Assembly: GCA_964613055.1 (NCBI GenBank)
Contig: CAZTGD010000005.1
Span: forward strand, 12,843 to 76,842
Direction of reading: 5' to 3'
Source: JAXGMQ01 sp964613055
GTDB lineage: Bacteria > Caldisericota > Caldisericia > JAAYUI01
DNA length: 64,000 nt
Shown piece after piece: positions 46,016 through 54,018 of this stretch (within the stretch, counting starts at the first letter, position 1; each line of letters begins with the position of its first letter). A program made the translations under genes and the position numbers. Below the pieces are notes generated by a model. It ran no database searches and was not told the DNA's origin. It saw nothing but the letters and a program-made list of their open reading frames with translations.

Positions 46016-47053
46016 ATGGAAGAGATTCTTGAGAGTCCTAATTATGTTCGATTGAGTCAGGCGGCCGCGATGACGTTGGACCTGATGGGTGGCAGTTTCT
46101 ACCGAGACGCCAAGCTTTACTGCATCAACATTCTATTGACCTACCATGAAGGCTGTTCAGCCAACTGTGCATACTGCGGTCTCCAATCAAGGCGAGAGGG
46201 AGAGTATGAAAAAAAATCCTTCATCCGCGTAGCCTGGCCACTGCATTCAACCGATGAGGTTGTTGAGAGGATAGCGTCTGCATCAGAGGAATCTGTAAAA
46301 AGGGTATGCATATCCATGATCACCCGAAGAAAGTCTGTTCCAGACACCATCGATATAACAAAGAGGATTCGCAAGAAAAGCGATGTACCCATATCGGGTC
46401 TCGTATCACCAACAGTGATGTTCCCAAAGGATTTTCAGGCATTCAAGGATGCTGGAATAGACAAGGTTGGAATCGCTGTAGACACTGCCACACCTGCGTT
46501 GTTTGACAAGCATCGGGGTAAGGGTGTGAAAGGACCTCACAGCTGGGATAAGTACTGGAATATGATCGAATCAGCGCTTGAGGTTTATGGTGAGGGTAAC
46601 GTCGGCAGTCATTTTGTTGTTGGTCTGGGAGAGACAGAGAAACAGATGATCGAGTCCATCCAGCGAGTCAAGGATATGGGAGGAGAGACTCATCTCTTCT
46701 CGTTTTACCCAGAGCCAAACTCAAAGCTGAAGGATCATCCAAGACCCACAATTCCAACATACAGGCGCATTCAACTCGCCAGGTATCTCATTGACGAGGG
46801 CTTGACACATGCCAGCAAGATGTCATTTGATGAAAATGACCGTGTGGTTGACTTGGGAGTTGATACTGATAAATGCGTATCCATTGGCAAACCTTTCATG
46901 ACATCAGGCTGTACGGGCAACGATGGCGAGGTGGCATGCAACAGACCGTATGCAAACGAGCGACCCTCCGATGAATTGAGGAATTTCCCGTTTCCGCCTA
47001 CACAGCCAGAGATAGATGCAATCAGAGATGAGTTGAAGGATTATTCTGATTAG
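46016..47053 (+). CDS. Radical SAM enzyme, LipS-like lipoyl synthase candidate
   Basis: 345 residues with the radical SAM cluster motif CxxxCxxC in CSANCAYCGL (residues 47-54), binding a 4Fe-4S cluster and S-adenosylmethionine. A TIM-barrel pattern follows (VGSHFVVGLGETEKQM) and more cysteines near the C-terminus (SGCTGNDGEVACNRP) could hold an auxiliary cluster, as in sulfur-inserting enzymes. It is followed by an FAD oxidoreductase and a lipoate ligase, the neighbourhood described for LipS1/LipS2 lipoyl synthases with LipT and sLpl. I cannot tell LipS1 from LipS2, and only one copy is present. Start ATG 46016; an upstream TTG adds two residues. Confidence 0.75.
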   Translation: MEEILESPNYVRLSQAAAMTLDLMGGSFYRDAKLYCINILLTYHEGCSANCAYCGLQSRREGEYEKKSFIRVAWPLHSTDEVVERIASASEESVKRVCISMITRRKSVPDTIDITKRIRKKSDVPISGLVSPTVMFPKDFQAFKDAGIDKVGIAVDTATPALFDKHRGKGVKGPHSWDKYWNMIESALEVYGEGNVGSHFVVGLGETEKQMIESIQRVKDMGGETHLFSFYPEPNSKLKDHPRPTIPTYRRIQLARYLIDEGLTHASKMSFDENDRVVDLGVDTDKCVSIGKPFMTSGCTGNDGEVACNRPYANERPSDELRNFPFPPTQPEIDAIRDELKDYSD

Positions 47054-47055
47054 CC

Positions 47056-48018
47056 ATGTATGATGTAGCAATTATAGGCGCTGGTCCTGCAGGATTGACG
47101 CTGGCAAATCTGCTTGACGAATCCTTTTCGATACTACTCATTGATGCAAAAACACATCCCCATAAACACATCGCATGTGCCGAGTGGGTACCTGTATTGT
47201 TCCCAGTGAAGCCTTTCAGCTCAACTCGATCCATGATCACCAGCTATGATGATGTTACGACTGAGATGCCTTTTCCAGGCAAGATCATTGACCGAGAGGG
47301 TTGGCAAAGGGATATGCTGAAAGGATTGAATCACGTTGACGTTCGTATTGGTGAACGTGTGGTTCATGTCGGTCACGAGCATATCGACACAATCAATGAC
47401 ACCTACAAAGCGAGATTGATTGTGGGTGCTGATGGTCCCAGATCAATCGTTCGCAGAAGCTTCAACATGCCTGTATCTCCTGTCTTGCCAGCGGTTAATG
47501 TTAGAATGAAAGCGAGTAAATCATTCAACTCCACTCACATTTACTTCATGCCAGAGATAGAAAAGGGTTACGGATGGGTTTTCCCCAAAGCCAATTATGC
47601 GAACGTGGGTATTGGTACTACCGGCAACATTCAGGGATCATTGACATTCTTTACAGATTATCTCAAGGATAAGGGTATGGTTGTCGGACAACCGGATAAC
47701 CTGTCAGCTGGTTTGATTCCAATGTATGGTGTAACTGGTTATATCAGCGATAATGTGGTTTTGATAGGTGACTGTGCTGGGCTGACTGATCCACTTACGG
47801 GCGCCGGGATAAACTCTGCTTATGATTCTGCGACCGCTTTGTCAAGAGTAATAAACAATCGTTTACCGATGACGGCTTACAGAAAAACCATAGACAGGAC
47901 ATATCGCTCATTCATAGAAAGACGACTAGCTAGAAGAAAGCTATTTGAAGATAAGTGGGGCAACCTTGCAGAAGCTGTCGAATCCTCCTGGATTGGCATG
48001 AAACGAAAACAAGGATGA
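47056..48018 (+). CDS. FAD-dependent oxidoreductase, LipT-like (geranylgeranyl-reductase family)
   Basis: 320 residues with an N-terminal dinucleotide-binding fold (MYDVAIIGAGPAGLTLANLL) and the second FAD motif (VVLIGDCAGLTDPLTGAGIN). It also has the CAEWVP signature after the FAD site and a central GWVFPKANYANVGIG, typical of geranylgeranyl-reductase-like flavoproteins. In operons with LipS radical SAM enzymes and sLpl ligases this family is called LipT, whose exact role is unclear. It lies two bases after the radical SAM gene and overlaps the ligase gene by four bases (ATGA). Confidence 0.82.
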   Translation: MYDVAIIGAGPAGLTLANLLDESFSILLIDAKTHPHKHIACAEWVPVLFPVKPFSSTRSMITSYDDVTTEMPFPGKIIDREGWQRDMLKGLNHVDVRIGERVVHVGHEHIDTINDTYKARLIVGADGPRSIVRRSFNMPVSPVLPAVNVRMKASKSFNSTHIYFMPEIEKGYGWVFPKANYANVGIGTTGNIQGSLTFFTDYLKDKGMVVGQPDNLSAGLIPMYGVTGYISDNVVLIGDCAGLTDPLTGAGINSAYDSATALSRVINNRLPMTAYRKTIDRTYRSFIERRLARRKLFEDKWGNLAEAVESSWIGMKRKQG

Positions 48019-49571
48019 GTGACATGCAACCGTTTCGCGAGATAGACACAGGCGTGAAGTCTGCCAGCTGGAACATGGCGTGTGACGACACACTACTGAA
48101 GATCCACGAAAAGGGCAATCAACCAGTGATGAGGTTCCTGTCATTTGAGCGATGTGTGATGGTGGGTTATTTCCAGTCGGTTGCACAAGAGATTCGGGTA
48201 GATTATTGCCGTAAGCAGGGTATTGATATCAACAGACGTATCACTGGTGGTGGTACTATTTACTTTGATCCATCACAGGTGGGATGGGAGATAGTCGCCC
48301 CGCTGTCTATGTTTGGAGGAAAGCCTGGTCAGTTCTACGAGGTGTTTGGCACTGCTGTTGCTCTTGGATTAAGGAAACTTGGCATTGACGCTGAATTCAA
48401 ACCTCGTAATGACATAGAGGTTGGAGGCAAAAAGATAACCGGTATGGGTGGCATCACCCACGGTGACTGCTTCCTGTTTCAGGGAACACTGCTCGTGGCT
48501 GACCGGATAGAGGAGATGCTCTACAGCCTGAAGGTGCCAGTTGAGAAGCTGAAGCCAAAGGAGATCGACTCGGTTCGAGAGCGTGTCACATGCATCGAGC
48601 ATGAGATAGGGAGGATTCCTTCCAGGGAAGAGCTGATGCATGCCATGAAACTCGGTTTCAGGGAGAGACTTGGCATTGAAACAGAGCCTTCCACTCTGAC
48701 AGATGATGAGTTGTCAACAATTGAAAAATCGCACCCTTATTTTAAATCAGACAGCTGGGTCAATCGAATCGAGTTGCCAGAGGACACCCAGGGTCTGCTG
48801 ACCGGCTCTTTCCGTAGCCCAGATTTTGGCACCATAAAGGTCAGCTCTCAGATAAACACCAAGCAGAAAATGATCCGCTCAACGCTGATCACAGGAGATT
48901 TCTTCATCGAAAATCCAACACTTCTTTATGACATGGAGAGGATGCTCAAGAACATCCACACCAGTCAGGACACTATACATGCAATCATCGATGATTTTCT
49001 GGGCAGTCATCCAGATATACCAGAAGGCGACTTCAAGTCCGCCTTTGAGGAGCTGTTCAAGAAACTGGCTTGGATTGACGAAGGTTTCACGCCCAACGAA
49101 GCCAACAACCTCTATGCCGTCAACTTTCATCCGGCAGACGGTATAAACCCGAGGCATTTCCTTTTTCCCTACTGCGCTAAGGGTGCCAAATGCGCCTTCC
49201 GATATGAAGACGAATGTCCCAAGTGCATGCAGTGTACAGTCGGGGATGGCTACGCCATGGCAGAGGAGATGGGGTTGATACCCATCACGGTCACCAGCTT
49301 TGAGGATCTGCTGGTGAAGTTTGACTTCATCAAGGGTGAGGGTGGTGTATCATACGTTGGGAGCTGTTGCGAGCCGTTCTACATCAAGCATCAGGAGGAG
49401 TTTATTTCAAGCGGGTTGGCTGGTCTGCTGGTCAACGTTCGCGACTCCACCTGCTATGACCTGGGCAAGGCGCACGAGGCGTATCTGGGCACATTTGAAA
49501 ACCAGACAAACCTTGAGATCGACCTGATTGATAAGGTGCTTGCCTACGTGAGACGTAAGAGCAACCTGTAG
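48015..49571 (+). CDS. Lipoate-protein ligase fused to a DUF116 domain
   Basis: 518 residues. The first 245 are a lipoate/octanoate ligase (INRRITGGGTIYFDP and NDIEVGGKKITGMGG with the substrate-binding lysine). Residues about 245-375 are the small accessory domain (FGTIKVSSQI, STLITGDFFIENPTLLYDME), so both LplA and LplB parts are in one chain. The last 130 residues are cysteine-rich DUF116 (YCAKGAKCAFRYEDECPKCM, then YVGSCCEPF), probably metal- or Fe-S-binding. Such a ligase could load octanoate or lipoate on carrier proteins for the adjacent LipS-like enzyme. ATG 48015 overlaps the previous stop as ATGA. Confidence 0.85.
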   Translation: MSDMQPFREIDTGVKSASWNMACDDTLLKIHEKGNQPVMRFLSFERCVMVGYFQSVAQEIRVDYCRKQGIDINRRITGGGTIYFDPSQVGWEIVAPLSMFGGKPGQFYEVFGTAVALGLRKLGIDAEFKPRNDIEVGGKKITGMGGITHGDCFLFQGTLLVADRIEEMLYSLKVPVEKLKPKEIDSVRERVTCIEHEIGRIPSREELMHAMKLGFRERLGIETEPSTLTDDELSTIEKSHPYFKSDSWVNRIELPEDTQGLLTGSFRSPDFGTIKVSSQINTKQKMIRSTLITGDFFIENPTLLYDMERMLKNIHTSQDTIHAIIDDFLGSHPDIPEGDFKSAFEELFKKLAWIDEGFTPNEANNLYAVNFHPADGINPRHFLFPYCAKGAKCAFRYEDECPKCMQCTVGDGYAMAEEMGLIPITVTSFEDLLVKFDFIKGEGGVSYVGSCCEPFYIKHQEEFISSGLAGLLVNVRDSTCYDLGKAHEAYLGTFENQTNLEIDLIDKVLAYVRRKSNL

Positions 49572-49680
49572 GGTAAAGGGCATTATGCTCCTGACGCACA
49601 CAATAAGTTCTCCATCCTTGGCTCCTCCTCTCTTCCCTTAAAAGGAAGATGATCCTCCTCATCATTTCCATTTTCCCCAA

Positions 49681-49784
49681 CGTTATTCCCGTTTCTACTT
49701 TGTTAATCCTGTTGTTTTTCTTCGTCATTCCCATTATCCTTTACGTCATTCCCGTTTCTACTTCGTCATTCCCGTTATCCTCTA
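49681..49784. repeat. Tandem array of ~21-base CGTCATTCC units
   Basis: Units start at 49681, 49702, 49723, 49744 and 49763, and the array runs into the palindrome that begins at 49785. Each unit begins with CGTCATTCC or a variant and ends in a pyrimidine-rich TTTCTACTT or TTATCCTYTA. The unit equals the left half of the palindromic element, so the array probably arose by repeated duplication of that half. It is not a CRISPR: there are no unique spacers. Confidence 0.7.
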
Positions 49785-49788
49785 CGTC

Positions 49789-49808
49789 ATTCCCGCGCAA
49801 GCGGGAAT
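49789..49808. repeat. Palindromic element
   Basis: ATTCCCGC-GCAA-GCGGGAAT, preceded by CGTC and followed by CC: the classic 'CGTCATTCCCGCG...CGGGAATCC' dispersed palindrome, last member of the tandem array. Confidence 0.75.
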
Positions 49809-49885
49809 CCAGTGGGAGTTCCGACTGCGTTTATCCTTTAATGAAGGCTTTGAATAACTCATACGTAGTTGGTCTCGAACCCTGG

Positions 49886-49906
49886 ATTCCTGGTCAAGCC
49901 AGGAAT
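49886..49906. repeat. Palindromic element, second copy
   Basis: ATTCCTGG-TCAAG-CCAGGAAT, followed by GACA. Same outer bases as 49789-49808 and as the copy inside the type IIG gene at 9907-9927, but a different stem sequence. Confidence 0.7.
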
Positions 49907-50054
49907 GACATAAGAAGGGTATGGAATTCAAGTAGACGGATTTCAATTCAGGGCCAGGAATGACGAAGAAAAGATTCCCCATCAAGCCTGAATGACAAAG
50001 GGTATCGTCTTCCGGGGATGATAAAAGCAAGGTACCCTAGGGCAGGTTAGATTG

Positions 50055-53000
50055 TCAGACGTCTGCAATGGCGTGCTGGATGGCGGACAGCTCTGTTTGG
50101 TTTATGCCCCACAGGCTTGATGCGAGCATGTCTATCTGCGCCTCAAGCTCAACCACCGCGTCTGTGATCCCCTTGGCAGTCTCGCCGTGGCAACGCTTTG
50201 AGAGGTCTGCCAGTGCGAGATGTGTTTTGTCCTCTGGGTTGAATTTAGGAATCCTACCTTTTTTTAAAATATTGGGTGGTGCAAATCCCCCTGTTCCTGC
50301 AACACTTGTACATATTATCAATAGCCTGAATGGGTTTGAGTTAATAACAGAGCAGAAGTAATGTGATTCAATTTCATTTTCGAAGGGTACCATAGTAGCT
50401 GTTTCAACGGGTAGCGAACACTTGTGTTTTGAGCCAACAATTGATTCTTTCATAAGACCAGCTTTTACGTCATTGGCTACCCTTGTCCAAACTACTTTAT
50501 ACGGTGACATGGTGTATGGACCAACGTTATATATGGAATAGAATGGGTCGGTGTATCCGTTTGCATCTGGTTTGTGTTTGAAATAGGCTTTGTAACCAGA
50601 GCGACCCCTCAGCATTACCTCATGCTCCTTGAAGTAGGCATATGTTTTGGGGTACTCACGCTTCATTATCGACTCTTCAATACCCGTTCGAGTTTCTGGA
50701 TCCTGAGATAGAATAATGTGACAGGATGGTTCTGCGCTCCACCGCTGGACATCCCTACCCCTGAGCAGTGGATACACCAGGTCACCCTCCACACGCCTCT
50801 GAATGGTCTTCACCTTCTTCTTGCCAACGTTTCCCAGGTTCTCTATGAGCAGGTCACCATCTGGGAACTCCCTGAGAACATTAACCCAATAGACACCATT
50901 TAACCAAGTGCAACTCCCTGCATACCCCTTGTAGTCACTCTTACCGATAACCTTCTTTATGCCAGCAAGCGCTTTTGCCGGCGCCGTCAGCCAGGGGGAG
51001 GTGGGCTTGCCACTGTCCACTGGTTCTGCCGATATCTCGACTCGGTTGACCTTCTGTTCAATCTCCTCAAGCTTTGCCCTCGTGTCCAGCCTGCCCCTGG
51101 CAGTCTTCCTCCACACCGTGTATGGCACGGGATAGTCAAAGGCTTTATCACTCTTTCTGCCGATGAAGATAGACGACCTATTGGTAGCCCCCTCAAAGCA
51201 CTGGAAGTCTGACAGGTCGTGTATTATGAGTGGTTTGATATATGTTGTCTTCTTCTTGTTTTCATCACCCTTTTCATACTCGAATCTGCGGAAGCCATCA
51301 CCAGCCCCTTTGGTTTTAAAAATTGATTGGGTGATTATGAATCCAATCTTTCCACCATCCCTCAGATATTTATCAATGGCGACATATGTCATCAGCATAG
51401 ACAGGTCTTTTTTACCACCACCCAATCTGGCTTGCGAAGCCTTCAGCGTGAATAACCCGTAATCATTCCAAAGTTTATGATGGTTTGCTTTTGACCTGTA
51501 GCTTACGGGCAATGACTCCCAGTTTATCCAAGGAGGATTGCCGATAACAAAGTCTACGGGACGCACAAACAGCGGCGCAAAGGCGTTTTTGAGTATCCTC
51601 GCCCATATGCCGTTCATGCCTTTGTTGTGCAGTTCCTGCATCTGTTTGTAGAGCGCATTGAAATCCAGCTCCTTTTCAACGCTGAATCCCTTGTCTTTGC
51701 ATCGGTTTACAAACTCATCGCTGGTGTAGCCGTTTTTCACGCACTCCTCAATGAGGGTTGAGAAGGTCTCGATGTCCTGCAGACTGCCCACAACCTCCTT
51801 CGGTACCCTGAAGCTGACACCCTCGATTGCCGTTTCAAACACTATTTCACCCTCGAAAAGCTGTCTGTCCCCTTCGCTGGGTCTCATGATGGAGTCGCAC
51901 AGGTAGACGGGTATCTCAATACTGCCAACCCGGTGCACCAGATCCGCCAGTGCAAACAGGTAATTGGCGCGCGAGGCGATGACCGCCATGGGGTTGAGGT
52001 CAAAGCCGATGATGTTGTTTGTTATCTTCTCCAGCAGTTCTCGTTCGCCATATTCCACCTCGAATCTATGCTGGCTGAACCAGCGCTTGGCTCGATTGAT
52101 GGCACAGACGAGGAATGTGCCTGACCCGCAGGCGGGATCCAGCAGTCTCTTGTCGGGGTTGCCATCATAACCAATTTCGTTGAGCAGGAACTCAGCCATC
52201 CAATCTGGGGTGTAGTACTCGCCCATGTCGTGCCTGAGTGTTTTGGGGAAGAGACGCTGGAACAGAGACTTGAGCAGGTCCTGCTTTTCACTGGACTCGC
52301 CTGACAGCGAGGAGATGTCGTATCTGTCAAGTTTTGATGCAATCCTGTGAATCAACTCCGCGATACCATCATTCCAATCCGCCAGGTACCACAGAAACAG
52401 GTCACCCTCCAGGAAGTTCCTGATGCCCAGCTCTTTCCACAGACCACCGGACTCCATTTTCCTGACAGTTTCATAAACGCCTTTTAGGTCTGCATGGGCG
52501 AGTTTGCCTATTATTGACCCAGCGAAGCTCTCGCTTGATGTTGCCATCTCAGAGGTGATTAGTTTGATGATTATGTCGTAGTAGGTGTGGATGGAGAAGA
52601 TGAGTATTGAGTAGTCAATCTCATCTTTATTGATATCGTAGTACTTGCCTAGGTCCTTGAATTTGGCGGCTTTGATGGTGTCGTTCAGACCTCCGACCTG
52701 TGAGAAGAGAAGCTTCCACTGTTTGAAGAAGGTTTTGACTTTGTTCTCTTCTGTTGCCGACAGCGAATCGTATAGATTGCTTATGGCGAAGTTGGCAACA
52801 GCCGTGTCCCCGCCGAAGTCCTCAGCCAGATTATCAGGTGTCAGACTCCTGCCTATGGCTCCGCTTGCTACGAGTGCTCTGAGTAACTTTTCCACTACAC
52901 TGGAGTTTGTATCTACTGGATCACTCACTACAACCTTGCCATTTCTATTGCGCACAAAGATAAACGTTGAAGCATCTGTGCCAACACCGAATATCTTTTC

Positions 53001-53378
53001 TGGGTCAACCTTCTCCTGTTCTTTGAAATCCTTGAAACGTTTTTTCAGTTGATTGATCACAGCCTGGGTGTTTTTGCTATGTTCAATGGTGATTGTGTCA
53101 GCTTTTTTGTATTCGATTATCACACCACCATATTTAGAGTCGATTCTGCCCTTTGCAAGTTCGTACTCGTGATTTCCTTCAATATCTATTTCGGATTTCT
53201 TAATGAATTGGCTGATGAGTTCACTGAATCCCAAACGAATATTTTCCTCTGATCCGCCTTTTTTGGCAATCTTGAGTAGTTCATCGGAAATCCTTATGGA
53301 TTCTTCGTGTATAAGCTTTTCCAGCTCAATTAGTCTAAGCATAACTCCGGCACCCCCATGGCAATCTCTCTCCAGCAT
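50055..53378 (-). CDS. Second type IIG/IIL-like restriction-modification enzyme
   Basis: 1,107 residues. The N-terminus (about 60-130) has a nuclease-like patch (RIDSKYGGVIIEYKKAD), the centre has methylase motifs LLDPACGSGTFLVCAI and VIGNPPWINWESL (NPPW catalytic), and the C-terminal 400 residues (YPLLRGRDVQRW, TMVPFENEIESHYF) resemble a target-recognition domain. The single chain should methylate adenine and cleave. It differs from the 8552-11602 enzyme in sequence and motif (NPPW rather than NPPY), so the two should have different specificities. ATG 53342 is an alternative start (GGAG upstream). It lies next to a repeat-rich region, a sign of mobility. Confidence 0.85.
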   Translation of the reverse strand: MLERDCHGGAGVMLRLIELEKLIHEESIRISDELLKIAKKGGSEENIRLGFSELISQFIKKSEIDIEGNHEYELAKGRIDSKYGGVIIEYKKADTITIEHSKNTQAVINQLKKRFKDFKEQEKVDPEKIFGVGTDASTFIFVRNRNGKVVVSDPVDTNSSVVEKLLRALVASGAIGRSLTPDNLAEDFGGDTAVANFAISNLYDSLSATEENKVKTFFKQWKLLFSQVGGLNDTIKAAKFKDLGKYYDINKDEIDYSILIFSIHTYYDIIIKLITSEMATSSESFAGSIIGKLAHADLKGVYETVRKMESGGLWKELGIRNFLEGDLFLWYLADWNDGIAELIHRIASKLDRYDISSLSGESSEKQDLLKSLFQRLFPKTLRHDMGEYYTPDWMAEFLLNEIGYDGNPDKRLLDPACGSGTFLVCAINRAKRWFSQHRFEVEYGERELLEKITNNIIGFDLNPMAVIASRANYLFALADLVHRVGSIEIPVYLCDSIMRPSEGDRQLFEGEIVFETAIEGVSFRVPKEVVGSLQDIETFSTLIEECVKNGYTSDEFVNRCKDKGFSVEKELDFNALYKQMQELHNKGMNGIWARILKNAFAPLFVRPVDFVIGNPPWINWESLPVSYRSKANHHKLWNDYGLFTLKASQARLGGGKKDLSMLMTYVAIDKYLRDGGKIGFIITQSIFKTKGAGDGFRRFEYEKGDENKKKTTYIKPLIIHDLSDFQCFEGATNRSSIFIGRKSDKAFDYPVPYTVWRKTARGRLDTRAKLEEIEQKVNRVEISAEPVDSGKPTSPWLTAPAKALAGIKKVIGKSDYKGYAGSCTWLNGVYWVNVLREFPDGDLLIENLGNVGKKKVKTIQRRVEGDLVYPLLRGRDVQRWSAEPSCHIILSQDPETRTGIEESIMKREYPKTYAYFKEHEVMLRGRSGYKAYFKHKPDANGYTDPFYSIYNVGPYTMSPYKVVWTRVANDVKAGLMKESIVGSKHKCSLPVETATMVPFENEIESHYFCSVINSNPFRLLIICTSVAGTGGFAPPNILKKGRIPKFNPEDKTHLALADLSKRCHGETAKGITDAVVELEAQIDMLASSLWGINQTELSAIQHAIADV

Positions 53379-53419
53379 TGTGGATTCAATGTTTGAGTAT
53401 CAGGTAATTTGATTGCAGG

Positions 53420-53953
53420 CTACTCCTCTACAACAACCTCCAGGGTGAACTCCTCCAGCACATCCTCCTCGTCTGCAACGTGCGTTTGAACCGCTGTTAG
53501 TTTTGTCTTGCCTGGGGCGATTGCGGCAATCTCATAAACCCTATGACCGCCAACACCCATCATCTTCTCAGGATTATCATCGCACACGTACTCGTCGAAG
53601 TTGACGTTAAGTATTGACTTGTCATCGATTCTCAATTCGCTCCAGTGATAGGGTGTGGTCTGGTTTGCAGGGAGTATGATGAGTTGAATCTGATTCAAGA
53701 CGAGGTTGATGGTTTCGCCGTTGTTTACCTGGTCAAGATAGGACACCTCATAACCAGAACCCTTGGCTGGCATGCCCTTCGACACAGCTTGCCTTATGCC
53801 CGAGTAGGGGTCTTTGGACATTGGAACCATCATCTTCTTCATGTTTGCGTTGATTATATCATGGTCATTTTCCGGTTGTTTCTGTTCGCCACATCCGATA
53901 ACGACACCAATCGCAAGGATAACAATAAGACACAGAACTAGACACTTTCTCAT
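53420..53953 (-). CDS. Chagasin-like (I42) protease inhibitor lipoprotein
   Basis: 177 residues. The lipobox VIGC predicts a lipid-anchored protein. The C-terminal 100 residues resemble the I42 chagasin fold: NQTTPYHW corresponds to the NPTTGYxW loop and MMGVGGHRVYEIAAIAPGKT to the GxGG loop with its following strand. Chagasin-type proteins inhibit papain-like cysteine proteases; the loops are only partly conserved, so inhibition is inferred. AAGGTG precedes ATG 53953. A dyad GTGTATCA-AA-TGATACAC lies just upstream (53976-53993). Confidence 0.7.
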   Translation of the reverse strand: MRKCLVLCLIVILAIGVVIGCGEQKQPENDHDIINANMKKMMVPMSKDPYSGIRQAVSKGMPAKGSGYEVSYLDQVNNGETINLVLNQIQLIILPANQTTPYHWSELRIDDKSILNVNFDEYVCDDNPEKMMGVGGHRVYEIAAIAPGKTKLTAVQTHVADEEDVLEEFTLEVVVEE

Positions 53954-53975
53954 ATACGCACCTTCTTTCATCTTG

Positions 53976-53993
53976 GTGTATCAAATGATACAC
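53976..53993. promoter_or_regulatory. Palindrome upstream of the I42 lipoprotein gene
   Basis: GTGTATCA-AA-TGATACAC, eight-base perfect arms, 23 bases upstream of the start codon and just beyond the end of the cohesin-domain gene. It may be an operator or a transcript-end stem. The last nine bases of the window (63992-64000) read GTGTATCAT, possibly the start of another copy. Confidence 0.45.
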
Positions 53994-54018
53994 TACTTTG
54001 ATGATTGCGCAAATGTCG

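Larger units (their letters stand above)
49572..50054. other. Repeat-rich intergenic region
   Basis: No gene is supported here. The stretch holds a tandem array of about 21-base units (49681-49784), two palindromic elements and several degenerate half copies (for example near 49950 and 49975). It separates the convergent lipoate operon and second RM gene. Confidence 0.7.

Noticed and set aside
49681..49808. CRISPR-like repeat spacing of about 21 bases
   Set aside because: Units are contiguous with no unique spacers, vary in length and match half of a dispersed palindrome; no cas gene is near.
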